Assembly: GCA_946885915.1 (NCBI GenBank)
Contig: CAMPHF010000006.1
Location: forward strand, 124,001-188,000
Length of the DNA stretch: 64,000 nt
Direction of reading: 5' to 3'
Source of the DNA: an uncultured Idiomarina sp.
Lineage (GTDB): Bacteria > Pseudomonadota > Gammaproteobacteria > Enterobacterales > Alteromonadaceae
Below the pieces are notes generated by a model. That model was not told where the DNA came from. It saw nothing but the letters and a program-made list of their open reading frames with translations, and ran no database searches. A program made the position numbers and the translations under genes. This document shows positions 1 through 8,339 of the stretch, in pieces (the first letter of the stretch is position 1; each line of letters starts with the position of its first letter).

Positions 1-311
1 GCCTGCATCACCATCCACAGTAAAAATGAACCCTCATGCGCGCCCCAAACTGCAGTAATACGGTAAATAACGGGTAAATCCGAGTTCGAGTTTGCCGCCA
101 CATAGGCAATCGAGAAATCATGGGCAATAAAGCCCCACGTAAGCAGCGCAAATGCGACTAACGTAAACAAGAATTGACCGTAGGCTAACGGTCGCGCCAA
201 CGTCATGTAACCCACCCGGTTACGCGCAACACCAAACCACGGCACCGTTGCTAGTGCAATTGAAAAGGTCAGGGCAATTGCCAGTGTTAGGTGGCCAAGT
301 TCAGCAATCAT
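1..311 (-). CDS. ccmF: CcmF, heme lyase subunit of cytochrome c maturation (partial, N-terminal 103 residues)
   Basis: Inner-membrane protein that, with CcmH, ligates heme from holo-CcmE to apocytochrome c. Translating the minus strand from the ATG at 311 gives an open frame to the window edge, starting [14 protein letters not shown] and containing WGAHEGSFLLW, part of the conserved tryptophan-rich region of CcmF. Two hydrophobic segments are visible before that motif. The ATG overlaps the ccmE stop codon (TAATG), so translation is probably coupled. The gene runs off the window; nothing can be said about its C-terminus. The family assignment is secure from the motif and from the gene order. 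Confidence 0.93.
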   Translation of the reverse strand, partial: MIAELGHLTLAIALTFSIALATVPWFGVARNRVGYMTLARPLAYGQFLFTLVAFALLTWGFIAHDFSIAYVAANSNSDLPVIYRITAVWGAHEGSFLLWMVMQ

Positions 312-835
312 TAGTAGCCACCTGTGGTGTCGTCGGCGTCAGTCGCCTCGGCAGGCGTTTGGTTAAACGCCGGATTTTGATTCGGATTGACATGCTTAAT
401 GCCTTTCATCGCCTCGGCCAATTCTGGCGGCATATATTCTTCATCGTGTTTCGCCAGCACTTCAGTGGCAGCTAGGGTGCGCGACTCGGTCAACACGCCT
501 TGCGCCACAATGCCCTGACCGTCACGGAATAAATCAGGCAAAATACCGGTATATTGAATGGTCACCGCAGGTCCAGTGTCGACCACTTGAAATTCCACTT
601 CTAAGGTTTGCGGATCGCGGCGCACCGAGCCCTCAACCACCATGCCTCCAATTCTAATACGCTGCCCCACGGTGGGTTTATGTTGCTCAGCACCTTTACC
701 GTTGACGACTTCTGAGGGGGTGTAAAACAAATCGATATTCTGATTCAGAGCGGTAAGCATGAGCCCAACGGCGGCGCCCACTCCAACAATTAATACCAAC
801 ACCCAAGTGAGGCGTTTCTTACGACGTGGATTCAT
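311..835 (-). CDS. ccmE: CcmE, periplasmic heme chaperone
   Basis: CcmE binds heme covalently in the periplasm and passes it to the CcmF/H lyase. The 174-residue protein begins [15 protein letters not shown], a basic start followed by one membrane anchor, then an OB-fold domain. The heme-binding histidine lies in [12 protein letters not shown], the family signature. The reading frame stays open 33 codons further upstream, but ATG 835 gives the usual CcmE N-terminus, and the upstream part lies inside ccmD. Its 5' end overlaps ccmD by 17 bases and its stop overlaps the ccmF start, so it sits in the middle of the ccmABCDEF operon. The C-terminal 30 residues (Asn, Pro and Asp rich) are variable in the family. 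Confidence 0.95.
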   Translation of the reverse strand: MNPRRKKRLTWVLVLIVGVGAAVGLMLTALNQNIDLFYTPSEVVNGKGAEQHKPTVGQRIRIGGMVVEGSVRRDPQTLEVEFQVVDTGPAVTIQYTGILPDLFRDGQGIVAQGVLTESRTLAATEVLAKHDEEYMPPELAEAMKGIKHVNPNQNPAFNQTPAEATDADDTTGGY

Positions 836-1040
836 GGATAGACTCCTGCGACTGCTGGCGGCGCTCAAGACGCTGCCGACGTTGAAGTTGTTGCTCACAT
901 TGCTGTTTAAGTTGACCCTGCACCCAGCGCGCATGCCCCCAGACCGCGAGCATCACCAGCGCCGATAGCCCGTAGGCTAGCCAGACATAAAAACCATAAC
1001 CGCCCATATCAACAAAGGCTTGCCAGGAATCAAACGCCAT
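819..1040 (-). CDS. ccmD: CcmD, small membrane protein of the CcmABC heme-release complex
   Basis: A 73-residue protein with one N-terminal hydrophobic segment ([20 protein letters not shown]) and a highly charged Gln/Arg-rich tail, the normal CcmD layout. CcmD is needed to release holo-CcmE from the CcmABC transporter. ATG 1040 was chosen because it gives [20 protein letters not shown], matching CcmD proteins; the frame is open further upstream but only through ccmC sequence. It overlaps ccmC by 11 bases and ccmE by 17, which fits tight co-translation. Confidence 0.9.
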   Translation of the reverse strand: MAFDSWQAFVDMGGYGFYVWLAYGLSALVMLAVWGHARWVQGQLKQQCEQQLQRRQRLERRQQSQESIHESTS

Positions 1041-1821
1041 TATTCGCTGCTCCTTGGGGTTGCTTGTTGGTCTCACCCTTGTTGGTCTCACCAAGCAGTG
1101 CTTGCTGCGCCCAGGGGCGGTGAATTTCGTTGCGGAGTATTTCTTGGCGCATTCGCTTTGCCACCAATGCAGCAGTCATCAGCGCCGCGCCAAAAATACA
1201 AATAAACAACGGAATGTACATGCTAGGAGGCATCGATGGCCGCGCAAATTTAGTGATGGTGGCACCCTGATGCAGGGTATTCCACCACTCCACGGAATAA
1301 TGAATGATGGGCAAATTAACCACCCCAACCATCGCGAGAATACTGGCTGCTTTAGCGCCCGTCCGCTCGTCATCAAAAGCGTAGTAAAGGGCTAACACAC
1401 CGGCATAAAGAAATAATAAGATGAGCTGAGATGTGAGCCGCGCATCCCACTCCCACCAAGTGCCCCACATGGGTTTACCCCACACCGCGCCGGTAATCAG
1501 CGCAACGGCCGTTAATGCCGCACCAACCGGCGCAATGGCGGCCAAGCTCCAAGCCGCCGTCCGAATTTGCCAAACGGTCGCAATAAATGCCATTAAGGCC
1601 ATGCCAAAATAGGCACCCATAGATAGAATTGCGCTGGGTACATGAATAAAAATAATCCGGTAACTGTCGCCTTGCTGATAATCAGTCGGCGCAATTAATA
1701 GGCCCCAACCCAGCCCTAGGGTCAGCACCAGCCACGCTAAGCCTGTTAACCACGGTTGCCAAGCCCCAATCAATCGATAGGTTGCTTCACCTTTTGCATA
1801 CGGATGTAACCATCGCCACAT
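1030..1821 (-). CDS. ccmC: CcmC, heme-handling membrane protein of cytochrome c maturation
   Basis: CcmC delivers heme to CcmE. The 263-residue product has six hydrophobic segments and the tryptophan-rich signature WGTWWEWDARLTS, plus histidines in IFIHVPSAI and NLPIIHYSVEWWNTLHQ that correspond to the heme ligands of the family. It starts 1 base after ccmB ends and overlaps ccmD. The extreme C-terminus contains a duplicated pentapeptide GETNK-GETNK produced by a 15-base tandem repeat at 1063-1092; this tail is outside the conserved core. Confidence 0.96.
   Translation of the reverse strand: MWRWLHPYAKGEATYRLIGAWQPWLTGLAWLVLTLGLGWGLLIAPTDYQQGDSYRIIFIHVPSAILSMGAYFGMALMAFIATVWQIRTAAWSLAAIAPVGAALTAVALITGAVWGKPMWGTWWEWDARLTSQLILLFLYAGVLALYYAFDDERTGAKAASILAMVGVVNLPIIHYSVEWWNTLHQGATITKFARPSMPPSMYIPLFICIFGAALMTAALVAKRMRQEILRNEIHRPWAQQALLGETNKGETNKQPQGAANNGV
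1063..1092. repeat. Two perfect tandem copies of a 15-base unit in the ccmC 3' end
   Basis: CTTGTTGGTCTCACC occurs at 1063-1077 and again at 1078-1092 without interruption. It is in frame in ccmC and encodes GETNK twice on the minus strand. This looks like a slippage duplication in a variable protein tail, just upstream of the ccmD start. Confidence 0.85.
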
Positions 1822-1822
1822 G

Positions 1823-2494
1823 TTAATTCACACTCACTCGAATGGCCGCTGCAACTGCAATCGGCATGAGGGTTAAGGTTAATACAGCTAAACTGGCTAA
1901 CAGTAGCAGCTGACCGAGCATCGGCGCGCCAAATAAGGCGGCCTCCACTGCTGCCGTCGCAAAAATCAGCAGCGGTATAAATAACGGTAAAACGAGTAAA
2001 CTTAATACGATACTTCCGCGCTGTAGGCTCACTGTGAGTGCCGCGCCCAACGCGCCGACCGCACTTAAAATAGGGGTACCCAGTAACAGCGTACCGACTA
2101 ACGCGGGTAAAGCCTCCAGCGGTAGCTTCAGCAACAGCGCCAACAACGGCGACAGCAGCACAATCGGTAACCCGGTTAACAACCAATGCACGCCAATTTT
2201 GGCAGCTGCTATGCCCACTAATGGACTCGGTAACAACAACATTTGTTCCAAGCTACCGTCATAAAAATCATCTCGGAATAATCGCTCTAACCCCAATAAC
2301 GAGGTGAGTAAGGCGGCAACCCAAATCACACCCGCAGCGATGCGCCCTAACACATCAGCGCCTGGCCCCACCGCAATCGGGAACAAACTGATCACCATCA
2401 GCAAAAATAACAATGGATTAAACACATCACTGCGGCGGCGCAACGCAATTTTCAAATCTCGTGCCATGACCAATTTGCAAATACGCCAACTCAT
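1823..2494 (-). CDS. ccmB: CcmB, membrane subunit of the CcmAB heme-maturation ABC transporter
   Basis: A 223-residue polytopic protein with six hydrophobic segments. The N-terminal part (ALRRRSDVFNPLLFLLMVI) and the segment LERLFRDDFYDGSLEQMLL are characteristic of CcmB. It works with the CcmA ATPase to use ATP for releasing holo-CcmE from CcmCD. It overlaps the ccmA stop by 4 bases and is followed after 1 base by ccmC, so it is firmly in the operon. Confidence 0.96.
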   Translation of the reverse strand: MSWRICKLVMARDLKIALRRRSDVFNPLLFLLMVISLFPIAVGPGADVLGRIAAGVIWVAALLTSLLGLERLFRDDFYDGSLEQMLLLPSPLVGIAAAKIGVHWLLTGLPIVLLSPLLALLLKLPLEALPALVGTLLLGTPILSAVGALGAALTVSLQRGSIVLSLLVLPLFIPLLIFATAAVEAALFGAPMLGQLLLLASLAVLTLTLMPIAVAAAIRVSVN

Positions 2495-3123
2495 GCCTGA
2501 CTCCTGCCAAGGTCAACGGTTCGGCACGGCATGTTCAAGCTTTGGTGCGAGCTCATCACAATGCTGCCGCCGGCCGCAACGTGAGCTGCAAAACGTGCAG
2601 TTAATAACGCTATACCTTGCTGATCAAGGGCGGTGAAAGGCTCATCAAGGATCCACAATGGCGCTTGCGTAAACCATAGCCGCGTGAGGGCGATTCGCCG
2701 TTGCTGGCCGGCAGAGAGTTGTTGCGCCGGCACATCTTCGAGCGCCAGCAAACCAATGTCTTCAAGCAGCGCCCAGGCATCAATCGGTTGCTCAGCAACT
2801 TGTGCCCACCACGCTAACTGCTCAAGCGCAGTTAGCTCTTGCTTCACCGCTGGCTTATGGCCAATAAAGAGCAGGCGCTCAGCACGCTCAGCCGCGTCTA
2901 AATCAGGCGTATCAAACCATTGCAATACACCACGATCCGGACGATAAATACCAGCTAGAATTCGCAACAAGGTAGATTTGCCGGCCCCGTTGGGACCAAC
3001 CACATGGATGAGTTCGCCAGCTTTTACGTGCAAATTTAACTGGTCAAATAATTGCCGCTGAGCACGCTGCGAGGCGAGTCCAGACGCACACACGTAGGTC
3101 GCGGTTAAAGATTGGCTAGTAAT
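2491..3123 (-). CDS. ccmA: CcmA, ATPase of the heme-maturation ABC transporter; start codon probably ATT
   Basis: ABC ATPase with Walker A GPNGAGKST, signature LSAGQQRRIALTRL and Walker B LWILDEPFTALD. The start is unusual. The only in-frame ATG near the right length is at 3183, but it has no Shine-Dalgarno and lies inside an extended -10 element (TGCTATTAT at 3174-3182), so it would not be on the transcript if that promoter is used. The ATT at 3123 has AGGA eight bases upstream and gives a protein beginning (M)TSQSLTATYV, about 210 residues, close to E. coli CcmA. A GTG at 3093 is a further alternative. Function is certain; the start is inference. First gene of the ccm operon. Confidence 0.85.
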   Translation of the reverse strand: MTSQSLTATYVCASGLASQRAQRQLFDQLNLHVKAGELIHVVGPNGAGKSTLLRILAGIYRPDRGVLQWFDTPDLDAAERAERLLFIGHKPAVKQELTALEQLAWWAQVAEQPIDAWALLEDIGLLALEDVPAQQLSAGQQRRIALTRLWFTQAPLWILDEPFTALDQQGIALLTARFAAHVAAGGSIVMSSHQSLNMPCRTVDLGRSQA

Positions 3124-3150
3124 GCTAAAATTCCTGTGTGATGCTATGAC

Positions 3151-3177
3151 TTTAGCGCTAACTTTGGTCGCCGATAA
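3151..3177 (+). promoter_or_regulatory. Possible weak sigma-28 promoter for fliK/flhB2
   Basis: GCCGATAA at 3170-3177 is a perfect sigma-28 -10. Fifteen bases upstream, where TAAA is expected, the sequence is TTTA, so the -35 is poor. It would drive the two flagellar genes at 3260-5691. Confidence 0.25.
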
Positions 3178-3182
3178 TAGCA
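3174..3182 (-). promoter_or_regulatory. Candidate extended -10 promoter of the ccm operon
   Basis: On the minus strand TGCTATTAT matches an extended -10 (TGn plus TATTAT, 5 of 6 to TATAAT) about 50 bases before the proposed ccmA ATT start. No good -35 is seen, which extended -10 promoters can tolerate. The same DNA read on the plus strand contains GCCGATAA (3170-3177), a sigma-28-like -10, so which strand uses it is not settled. Confidence 0.4.
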
Positions 3183-3259
3183 TAACTGCAGCTTGACATG
3201 CCACGCTTAGGGCGCGCTGTCGGCTGCTTCTCACTGACGCTTCAGGAGTTCGGATAAAG

Positions 3260-5269
3260 ATGCAGCTGCTGCAAGTATTACAGCAAGCCTTAACGACCTT
3301 ACAAGGCCGAACAGACAGTCCATTGTCAACTGAAGCTGCCAATTCCTTGCGGCAATTGCTGATCAATTTAATTCCAACGACGACGCCGACGCCAACCGCA
3401 GCGAACCCAGCTCCTAGTGCTTTATCCACCGCACAGCCAATGACTGCAACGGTGCTACAAATTCAAAATCAGCAAGTGTTATTGCAACTGGCTGGACAAC
3501 AATTTAGCTTACCGATAAACCAGCTACCGCTGGCAGCGCAAACCCCCGTTGGCTCACCGCTGTGGTTACAGGTATTTCCCGCTGCGGTGCAAGCCGCGGC
3601 CGTCATGCAAATCACTCAACTCGCGCCAGCCACCGCGGATGGACGTCCACTACCTGCGACCACGATGCCTGCCCAGCTGTTGCCGGCCACCGCTAACAGC
3701 GCTGCCAAATTAAGCATCGCCGGAACCCAAATTACGCTCCCTCCTCAGGTTGCGCAGACGCTAAACGAGGTGCTTGCGAATCAACCGAGCCGCGCCCTAG
3801 CTATACAGTTACAAGTGCTACCGCCGGCAGTACCAACTGCGGCGCCGCAGCTACAATTGCAAGCGCTGCTACCCAGCAATGTTGGCGCCCAGGGCACGCC
3901 AGCAGCGCTCGCGAACTGGCAACAGCCACTGCTGAACTTGCCCAGAACTTTAGTCGCGAAATTGCCGGCTGTGCTGCAGAAAACCTTACCATTACCTATC
4001 CCGGCCAAGGCTAGCCCAGCAACGCCCAGCGCGTCCGCCACTACCACAAATAGTGGTCAGGCGAGCGCAGCACCCGTAGCAGGTACGCCAACCCCGGCGA
4101 CATCACCAACGCCAGCTGTTACAGGTTCAGCACCAACGGCGATAACCGCAGCAACTATAAATGCCATTCACGCTTTATTACCGCTGCGCGCTAACATGCT
4201 TGGTCCAACCGAATTGCTGCAGCGTTTGCCCCTACTGCAACAACAATTAGCGACACTACCAGCAGTAACCGCTAATCCTAGCCCCGCGCCCACTAACGCT
4301 TCACCACTAACGGTAAGCTCTCAAGCGAATACTACCGGCGCGGCAACTACGCCAGTAGCCGCAACCGTGGGCAGCGCCACAAACGCCGTGCAAAGTGGTG
4401 GTAATAGCCCGGTCACTGCTGCCAATAACGCTGCCGACAATGGTGCCGATATCGTCCGGGCGCTCATTCAGCAATTAACCAGCAATATTCAACCGACTCA
4501 GCCTCAACAGCTTGAACAACTTATGAATCAGTGGTTTGCCGCCCGCCCATTAAGTTTAAACCCGTCCCAGTCGTTAGGCGGGCTAGGCCAATTACTGTTA
4601 ATGCTGCTAGGCGCCAAACTGGCTCAAACAACCAGCTCAACCACCACTGCTCAAAACGCAGCGCAATGGTCACAAACCCTAGGTAGCCAATTAGCGCAGC
4701 AATTATCGGCGGGTTTGCAAGCGCGCACTCCAGCGGCGGCAAATGCCCCCGCAGCAAGCGTTGCTAGCCCCAGCGCAGCGCTGTTGAGTGCGCTCACACC
4801 GCAGTTATTACAGAACCTTATTCAAACCGTTGCCGGCAGTATGAATGCCGCCAGAATGAGTCAAGCACAACTGGTCGAAACCGCCCGCGCGGGTACCCCC
4901 GATTATCATTTATTAGTGCCCATGCATGGCCAGCAGCCCTACCAACAAGCCGAATTATTAGTACAACGTCGCAAGCACAAACGGCGCCGCGGCGAAGTCG
5001 AAGAAGATATTTGGTTGTTTAAACTCAGAATGCCACTGGCGCGCTATGGGCCCGTCTTAGTGAAAGGTAGTTATCAACATAGTCAGACGAAAATTCAATT
5101 CGTGACCGAAAGCCTTGGTGCACGGGTACATATTCAGGAGCATCTACGGATGCTCGATGCGCGCTTTAAAGCATTACAGTTAAGCCAAGTTGAGCTCAGT
5201 GCTATTCGCGGCAAAGTGCCCGAACAACTGCAAGAGTTGAGTGGTAATTCCATTCATTTGCAAGTGTAA
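3260..5269 (+). CDS. FliK-like flagellar hook-length control protein
   Basis: A 669-residue protein. About residues 100-540 are low complexity, rich in Ala, Gln, Pro and Thr, as in the disordered ruler part of FliK. The C-terminal 120 residues form a compact charged domain (DIWLFKLRMPLARYGPVLVK, then a segment ending in SIHLQV) that resembles the FliK C-terminal domain, which interacts with FlhB to switch export specificity. It is followed by a free-standing FlhB C-domain gene, a pairing that supports the call. It lies apart from any fliE-fliK operon, so a second, canonical FliK may exist elsewhere. An AGGAG lies 11 bases before the ATG. Confidence 0.75.
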   Translation: MQLLQVLQQALTTLQGRTDSPLSTEAANSLRQLLINLIPTTTPTPTAANPAPSALSTAQPMTATVLQIQNQQVLLQLAGQQFSLPINQLPLAAQTPVGSPLWLQVFPAAVQAAAVMQITQLAPATADGRPLPATTMPAQLLPATANSAAKLSIAGTQITLPPQVAQTLNEVLANQPSRALAIQLQVLPPAVPTAAPQLQLQALLPSNVGAQGTPAALANWQQPLLNLPRTLVAKLPAVLQKTLPLPIPAKASPATPSASATTTNSGQASAAPVAGTPTPATSPTPAVTGSAPTAITAATINAIHALLPLRANMLGPTELLQRLPLLQQQLATLPAVTANPSPAPTNASPLTVSSQANTTGAATTPVAATVGSATNAVQSGGNSPVTAANNAADNGADIVRALIQQLTSNIQPTQPQQLEQLMNQWFAARPLSLNPSQSLGGLGQLLLMLLGAKLAQTTSSTTTAQNAAQWSQTLGSQLAQQLSAGLQARTPAAANAPAASVASPSAALLSALTPQLLQNLIQTVAGSMNAARMSQAQLVETARAGTPDYHLLVPMHGQQPYQQAELLVQRRKHKRRRGEVEEDIWLFKLRMPLARYGPVLVKGSYQHSQTKIQFVTESLGARVHIQEHLRMLDARFKALQLSQVELSAIRGKVPEQLQELSGNSIHLQV

Positions 5270-5343
5270 TCGAGCCACTTTTAACGGGTACTCAATGTGC
5301 TCAAATAACGCGAATAGATAGATGAGAAATATGAGGACGGACC

Positions 5344-5691
5344 ATGAAAAAAGCGGATAAGTCGAACGCTAGGTCAGCAAACTCGGCGCCAGCAAGCACT
5401 GGAAAAAAAGCCGTCGGCCTTGGTTATTCCGGGGGTGGGGCACCTAGCGTGATTGCCAAAGGTTATGACGCGCTCGCCGAAGAAATGATCAAAATTGCTA
5501 AACAAAGCGGCGTGCTGGTACATGAAGATCCATTACTGGCGGACAGTTTGGCAAAACTAGACGTGGGAGCCGAAATACCAAAGGATTTATACGTGATTAT
5601 TGCAGAGCTGATTGCTTTTGCGTACGTACTTGATGGCCGCTTCCCTGCCGAGTGGACTCAACCGGGTGGCCGCTTCCACTATAAAATTTAA
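5344..5691 (+). CDS. FlhB C-terminal-domain-like protein (FlhB2)
   Basis: A 115-residue soluble protein. After about 30 Ala/Ser-rich residues it contains GLGYSGGGAPSVIAKGYDAL and then EIPKDLYVIIAELIAFAYVL, which align with the cytoplasmic export-switch domain of FlhB just after its NPTH autocleavage site. The membrane part and the NPTH motif are absent. A GAGGA precedes the ATG. Convergent with the DUF2802 gene: the two stop codons overlap by 4 bases (TTAA). The role is inferred: a free copy of the FlhB C-domain next to a FliK-like protein suggests a modulator of the export switch. Confidence 0.8.
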   Translation: MKKADKSNARSANSAPASTGKKAVGLGYSGGGAPSVIAKGYDALAEEMIKIAKQSGVLVHEDPLLADSLAKLDVGAEIPKDLYVIIAELIAFAYVLDGRFPAEWTQPGGRFHYKI

Positions 5692-6218
5692 GCTTCAGCT
5701 TGCTTGCGCTGATGTACGGCTAACAACAACTCAGCCTCGGCGCGCGGTAATTCGCAGGCTTCCATTAATTCCTCAACCGTGGTACCGGTGGCCACTAATT
5801 TAGCGGCCCGTTGATATAACCGAGCTTCAGGATCTTGCTCTGCCGCCTCTTTCACTTGCGCCAGCTGCTGCGCGAGCGCATCTAACGCATCATCAATGGC
5901 TTCTTGCTGCGCTTGCAATTGCTGCTCCAATTGCAATATCGCTGCCTGCACTGGGACTAGTTGCTCGCCCACATAGGTCTCTAAAGCTTCCAGCTGGGTT
6001 GCTACGCTATGTTGGACTAACTCAATGTCTTCATGCCACAGAGGAGCTGACGGAGCTTCCGCAGCAACTTGTGCCGGCGGCTCGGCGCTCACGCGTTGCT
6101 GCGCGCGTTGCTGAAGCCGCAACTCACGAAGTTCACGGAGCACGTGAAAACTGACCGCCAGCGTGGTAGCTAACGCCAGCACTGACACCAGCAATACCAC
6201 CGTAAAGCCAATACTCAT
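5688..6218 (-). CDS. DUF2802-type membrane-anchored coiled-coil protein
   Basis: A 176-residue protein with an N-terminal transmembrane segment, a Gln/Glu/Leu-rich coiled coil (residues about 35-125) and a C-terminal helical module ending in PRAEAELLLAVHQRKQAEA. ATG 6218 overlaps the cheW stop (ATGA), which fixes the start better than the codon seven residues upstream. It is the last gene of the chemotaxis operon; similar genes follow cheW in Vibrio and Shewanella relatives. The function is not known to me. The C-terminal part resembles a small helix-turn-helix-like fold but no DNA-binding role can be claimed. Confidence 0.65.
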   Translation of the reverse strand: MSIGFTVVLLVSVLALATTLAVSFHVLRELRELRLQQRAQQRVSAEPPAQVAAEAPSAPLWHEDIELVQHSVATQLEALETYVGEQLVPVQAAILQLEQQLQAQQEAIDDALDALAQQLAQVKEAAEQDPEARLYQRAAKLVATGTTVEELMEACELPRAEAELLLAVHQRKQAEA

Positions 6219-6712
6219 AAGCGCGAGATCTCGTCCCACTCTTCGTCATTGAGGAGCTTATTCAAATCCACCAAAATTAACAGTTCGCCGTCGCGGTTAC
6301 TGACGCCTTGAATGAATTTAGCACTTTCTTCAGTGCCAACATTCGGAGCGCTATCAATTTCTGACTTCTTCAGGTACACCACTTCCGCCACGCTATCGAC
6401 TAAGATACCGATGACCTGCTTTTCCGCCTCAATAATAACAACCCGAGTGTTATCGGTGACTTCCGTGGTTGGCAGGCCAAAGCGAGTACGTGTATCAATC
6501 ACCGTCACCACGTTACCGCGCAAATTAATAATACCCAGCACATAATCTGGCGCGCCAGGTACCGGTGCAATTTCACTGTAACGCAGCACTTCTTGCACCT
6601 GCATTACATTAATACCATAGGTTTCTTCCTCTAGGCGGAAGGTAACCCACTGGAGCACCTCATCGTTATGATCGACGTCGTTGTTTGCTTTCAAGCTTCG
6701 GTTTGCACTCAT
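6215..6712 (-). CDS. cheW: CheW, chemotaxis coupling protein
   Basis: CheW links methyl-accepting receptors to the CheA kinase. The 165-residue protein contains the usual CheW core: QWVTFRLEEETYGINVMQVQ, then PGAPDYVLGIINLRGNVVTV with the conserved NLRG turn, and a C-terminal LILVDLNKLL. It is near the end of the operon, after parP (30-base gap) and before the DUF2802 gene (4-base overlap). Nothing unusual. Confidence 0.96.
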   Translation of the reverse strand: MSANRSLKANNDVDHNDEVLQWVTFRLEEETYGINVMQVQEVLRYSEIAPVPGAPDYVLGIINLRGNVVTVIDTRTRFGLPTTEVTDNTRVVIIEAEKQVIGILVDSVAEVVYLKKSEIDSAPNVGTEESAKFIQGVSNRDGELLILVDLNKLLNDEEWDEISRL

Positions 6713-6741
6713 TTTGGTGCCCCCAATAATAGTAATGAACC

Positions 6742-7551
6742 TTAACCTTGCTGACTGCCTAAACCTTTGTCAAGCATTGCCACCAAAGCATCCACATTTA
6801 GTAATGCACACATTTTTTCGCGTACCACACCCGCCAACCATGGGCGTTTACCGCCTTGCTCTGTACGCCGCCACTGCACCGCGTCAGGACTAATGGTCGT
6901 GCTCGTCACTAGGGCCTCACAAGCTAACCCCCAGCGACTATCTTTCAACATAATTAAATATTGGTACTCAATCTTTTCTGCCAGCGCATCATATTTCTCT
7001 GGCATGACCCAACGCGCGGTATCCACCACCTGCAATTTGTCGTCGCGATCGGTCATAATGCCAAGAAACCATGCTGGCTTACCAAATAGCGGGCTCGGCT
7101 TTTGCAACTGATGGATACCACCCAAGCTTTTCAGCGGCACTGCCAGCGTTAACCCGGCTACGCTAAAAAACAATGCCTGAAAATCATCCGTTTGATATTC
7201 CTGCATCGCATCGGTCGGGCCATCACTGCCGGCCTGTGTATCTAACTGCTGTTGCACCGCTTCGCGCAGTTCAGCTTGCGCGGGTACTTCCACCGACTCT
7301 ACTGAGGTGATTGCTGGCGGCTCGATAACCTTGGCCGCCGGTAGCACTTCACTGCGGGGCGGAATTCGTCCAACCACCGGTTCTTCTATTACTTTATCGG
7401 CAGTTGGCGCTGGTGGTTTAATTTGCGCGAGCAAACGCGCAACGGGCGCTTTGCTTAATTCAGCTAAACCAGCCTCAGGCGCCTCTGCTTCCTCGGTCAA
7501 CAATGCCGATAAGTATTCTTTCATGGCGGCATCGGTATGCTGACGACTCAT
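6742..7551 (-). CDS. parP: ParP-like protein: disordered N-terminus plus CheW-like domain
   Basis: A 269-residue protein whose first 120 residues are Pro/Ala/Glu-rich and whose last 140 residues form a CheW-like domain (FQALFFSVAGLTLAVPLKSL, FLGIMTDRDDKLQVVDTARW). In Vibrio, ParP has this architecture; it ties CheA-containing arrays to the pole and works with ParC. The position directly after a ParA-type ATPase (4-base ATGA overlap) and before cheW is the same as in Vibrio. The name rests on architecture and context; it could also be described simply as a second CheW-family protein. Confidence 0.8.
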   Translation of the reverse strand: MSRQHTDAAMKEYLSALLTEEAEAPEAGLAELSKAPVARLLAQIKPPAPTADKVIEEPVVGRIPPRSEVLPAAKVIEPPAITSVESVEVPAQAELREAVQQQLDTQAGSDGPTDAMQEYQTDDFQALFFSVAGLTLAVPLKSLGGIHQLQKPSPLFGKPAWFLGIMTDRDDKLQVVDTARWVMPEKYDALAEKIEYQYLIMLKDSRWGLACEALVTSTTISPDAVQWRRTEQGGKRPWLAGVVREKMCALLNVDALVAMLDKGLGSQQG

Positions 7552-8339
7552 AAGCTGGCCTCCACTTTTCGGTCTTGCTGAATCAAATAGTTTAGCAGCG
7601 CATTGTAGGCATGTACGCCACGCGCGGTTGGTGCATAAATGCTGGGCGGTAACTGTGCTGTACTCGCGTCACGAAACTTGGTATCGACCGGAATCATGCC
7701 AGGCCACACTTTATCCTGATAAGTTTCCCGAAGCTTCTCATAAGCTTGTAATGAGGCCTTGGTGCGGCGATCGAACATCGTCGGAATAATGGTGTAATGA
7801 TGTTGCTGTTTTTGCGAAGACTGGATCAATGCCAGCGTGCGCATCATTCGCTCTAGGCCTTTGAGCGCAAGAAATTCGGTTTGCACCGGGATCAACACCC
7901 GCTTACAGGCGGCTAAGGCATTCACCATTAGCACCCCCAGTACCGGCGGCACATCAATTAATACGTAATCGTAATCCCGTTTTACCTGCAGCAATGCCCG
8001 TTTTAGCACCAACCCCATACCACTGCGCGCACCAAGCTTACGGTCTAAGGTGGCCAAGGTCATACTCGATGGCAACACCGCAATACCTTCCACTTGCGTC
8101 GGTACAACCGCATCACGCACTTGCTGGGCACTCACTTCGCCGGTTTCAGTAAATAAGTCAAACACGCTAAACGCCAACTGTTCGGAATCCAAACCAAAAT
8201 AATAGGTGAGCGAGGCATGCGGGTCGGTATCAACTAATAACACCCGTTTGCCTTTTTGTGCTAATAAGCCGGCCAACGCCACTGCCGTTGTCGTCTTACC
8301 AACACCACCTTTTTGATTTGCGACCGTCCAGATCTTCAT
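7548..8339 (-). CDS. parC: ParC-like ParA-family ATPase for polar placement of chemotaxis arrays
   Basis: ParA/MinD-family ATPase of 263 residues. The N-terminus [20 protein letters not shown] holds the deviant Walker A motif; [17 protein letters not shown] and [18 protein letters not shown] carry the other nucleotide-binding elements. ATG 8339 overlaps the cheB stop (ATGA), and the motif begins within ten residues, so the longer open frame upstream is not used. In Vibrio the homologous ParC (not topoisomerase IV) recruits chemotaxis arrays to the old pole. A chromosome-segregation ParA is less likely because no parB or parS-like site is nearby. Confidence 0.88.
   Translation of the reverse strand: MKIWTVANQKGGVGKTTTAVALAGLLAQKGKRVLLVDTDPHASLTYYFGLDSEQLAFSVFDLFTETGEVSAQQVRDAVVPTQVEGIAVLPSSMTLATLDRKLGARSGMGLVLKRALLQVKRDYDYVLIDVPPVLGVLMVNALAACKRVLIPVQTEFLALKGLERMMRTLALIQSSQKQQHHYTIIPTMFDRRTKASLQAYEKLRETYQDKVWPGMIPVDTKFRDASTAQLPPSIYAPTARGVHAYNALLNYLIQQDRKVEASL

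Noticed and set aside
3781..4047. Open frames antisense to the fliK-like gene
   Set aside because: They lie in low-complexity Ala/Gln/Thr-rich coding sequence, where antisense stops are rare; no ribosome site and no recognisable protein.
7548..8339. ParA-type ATPase considered as a chromosome or plasmid partition protein
   Set aside because: No parB and no parS-like repeats nearby; overlap with cheB and parP fits the chemotaxis-specific ParC.
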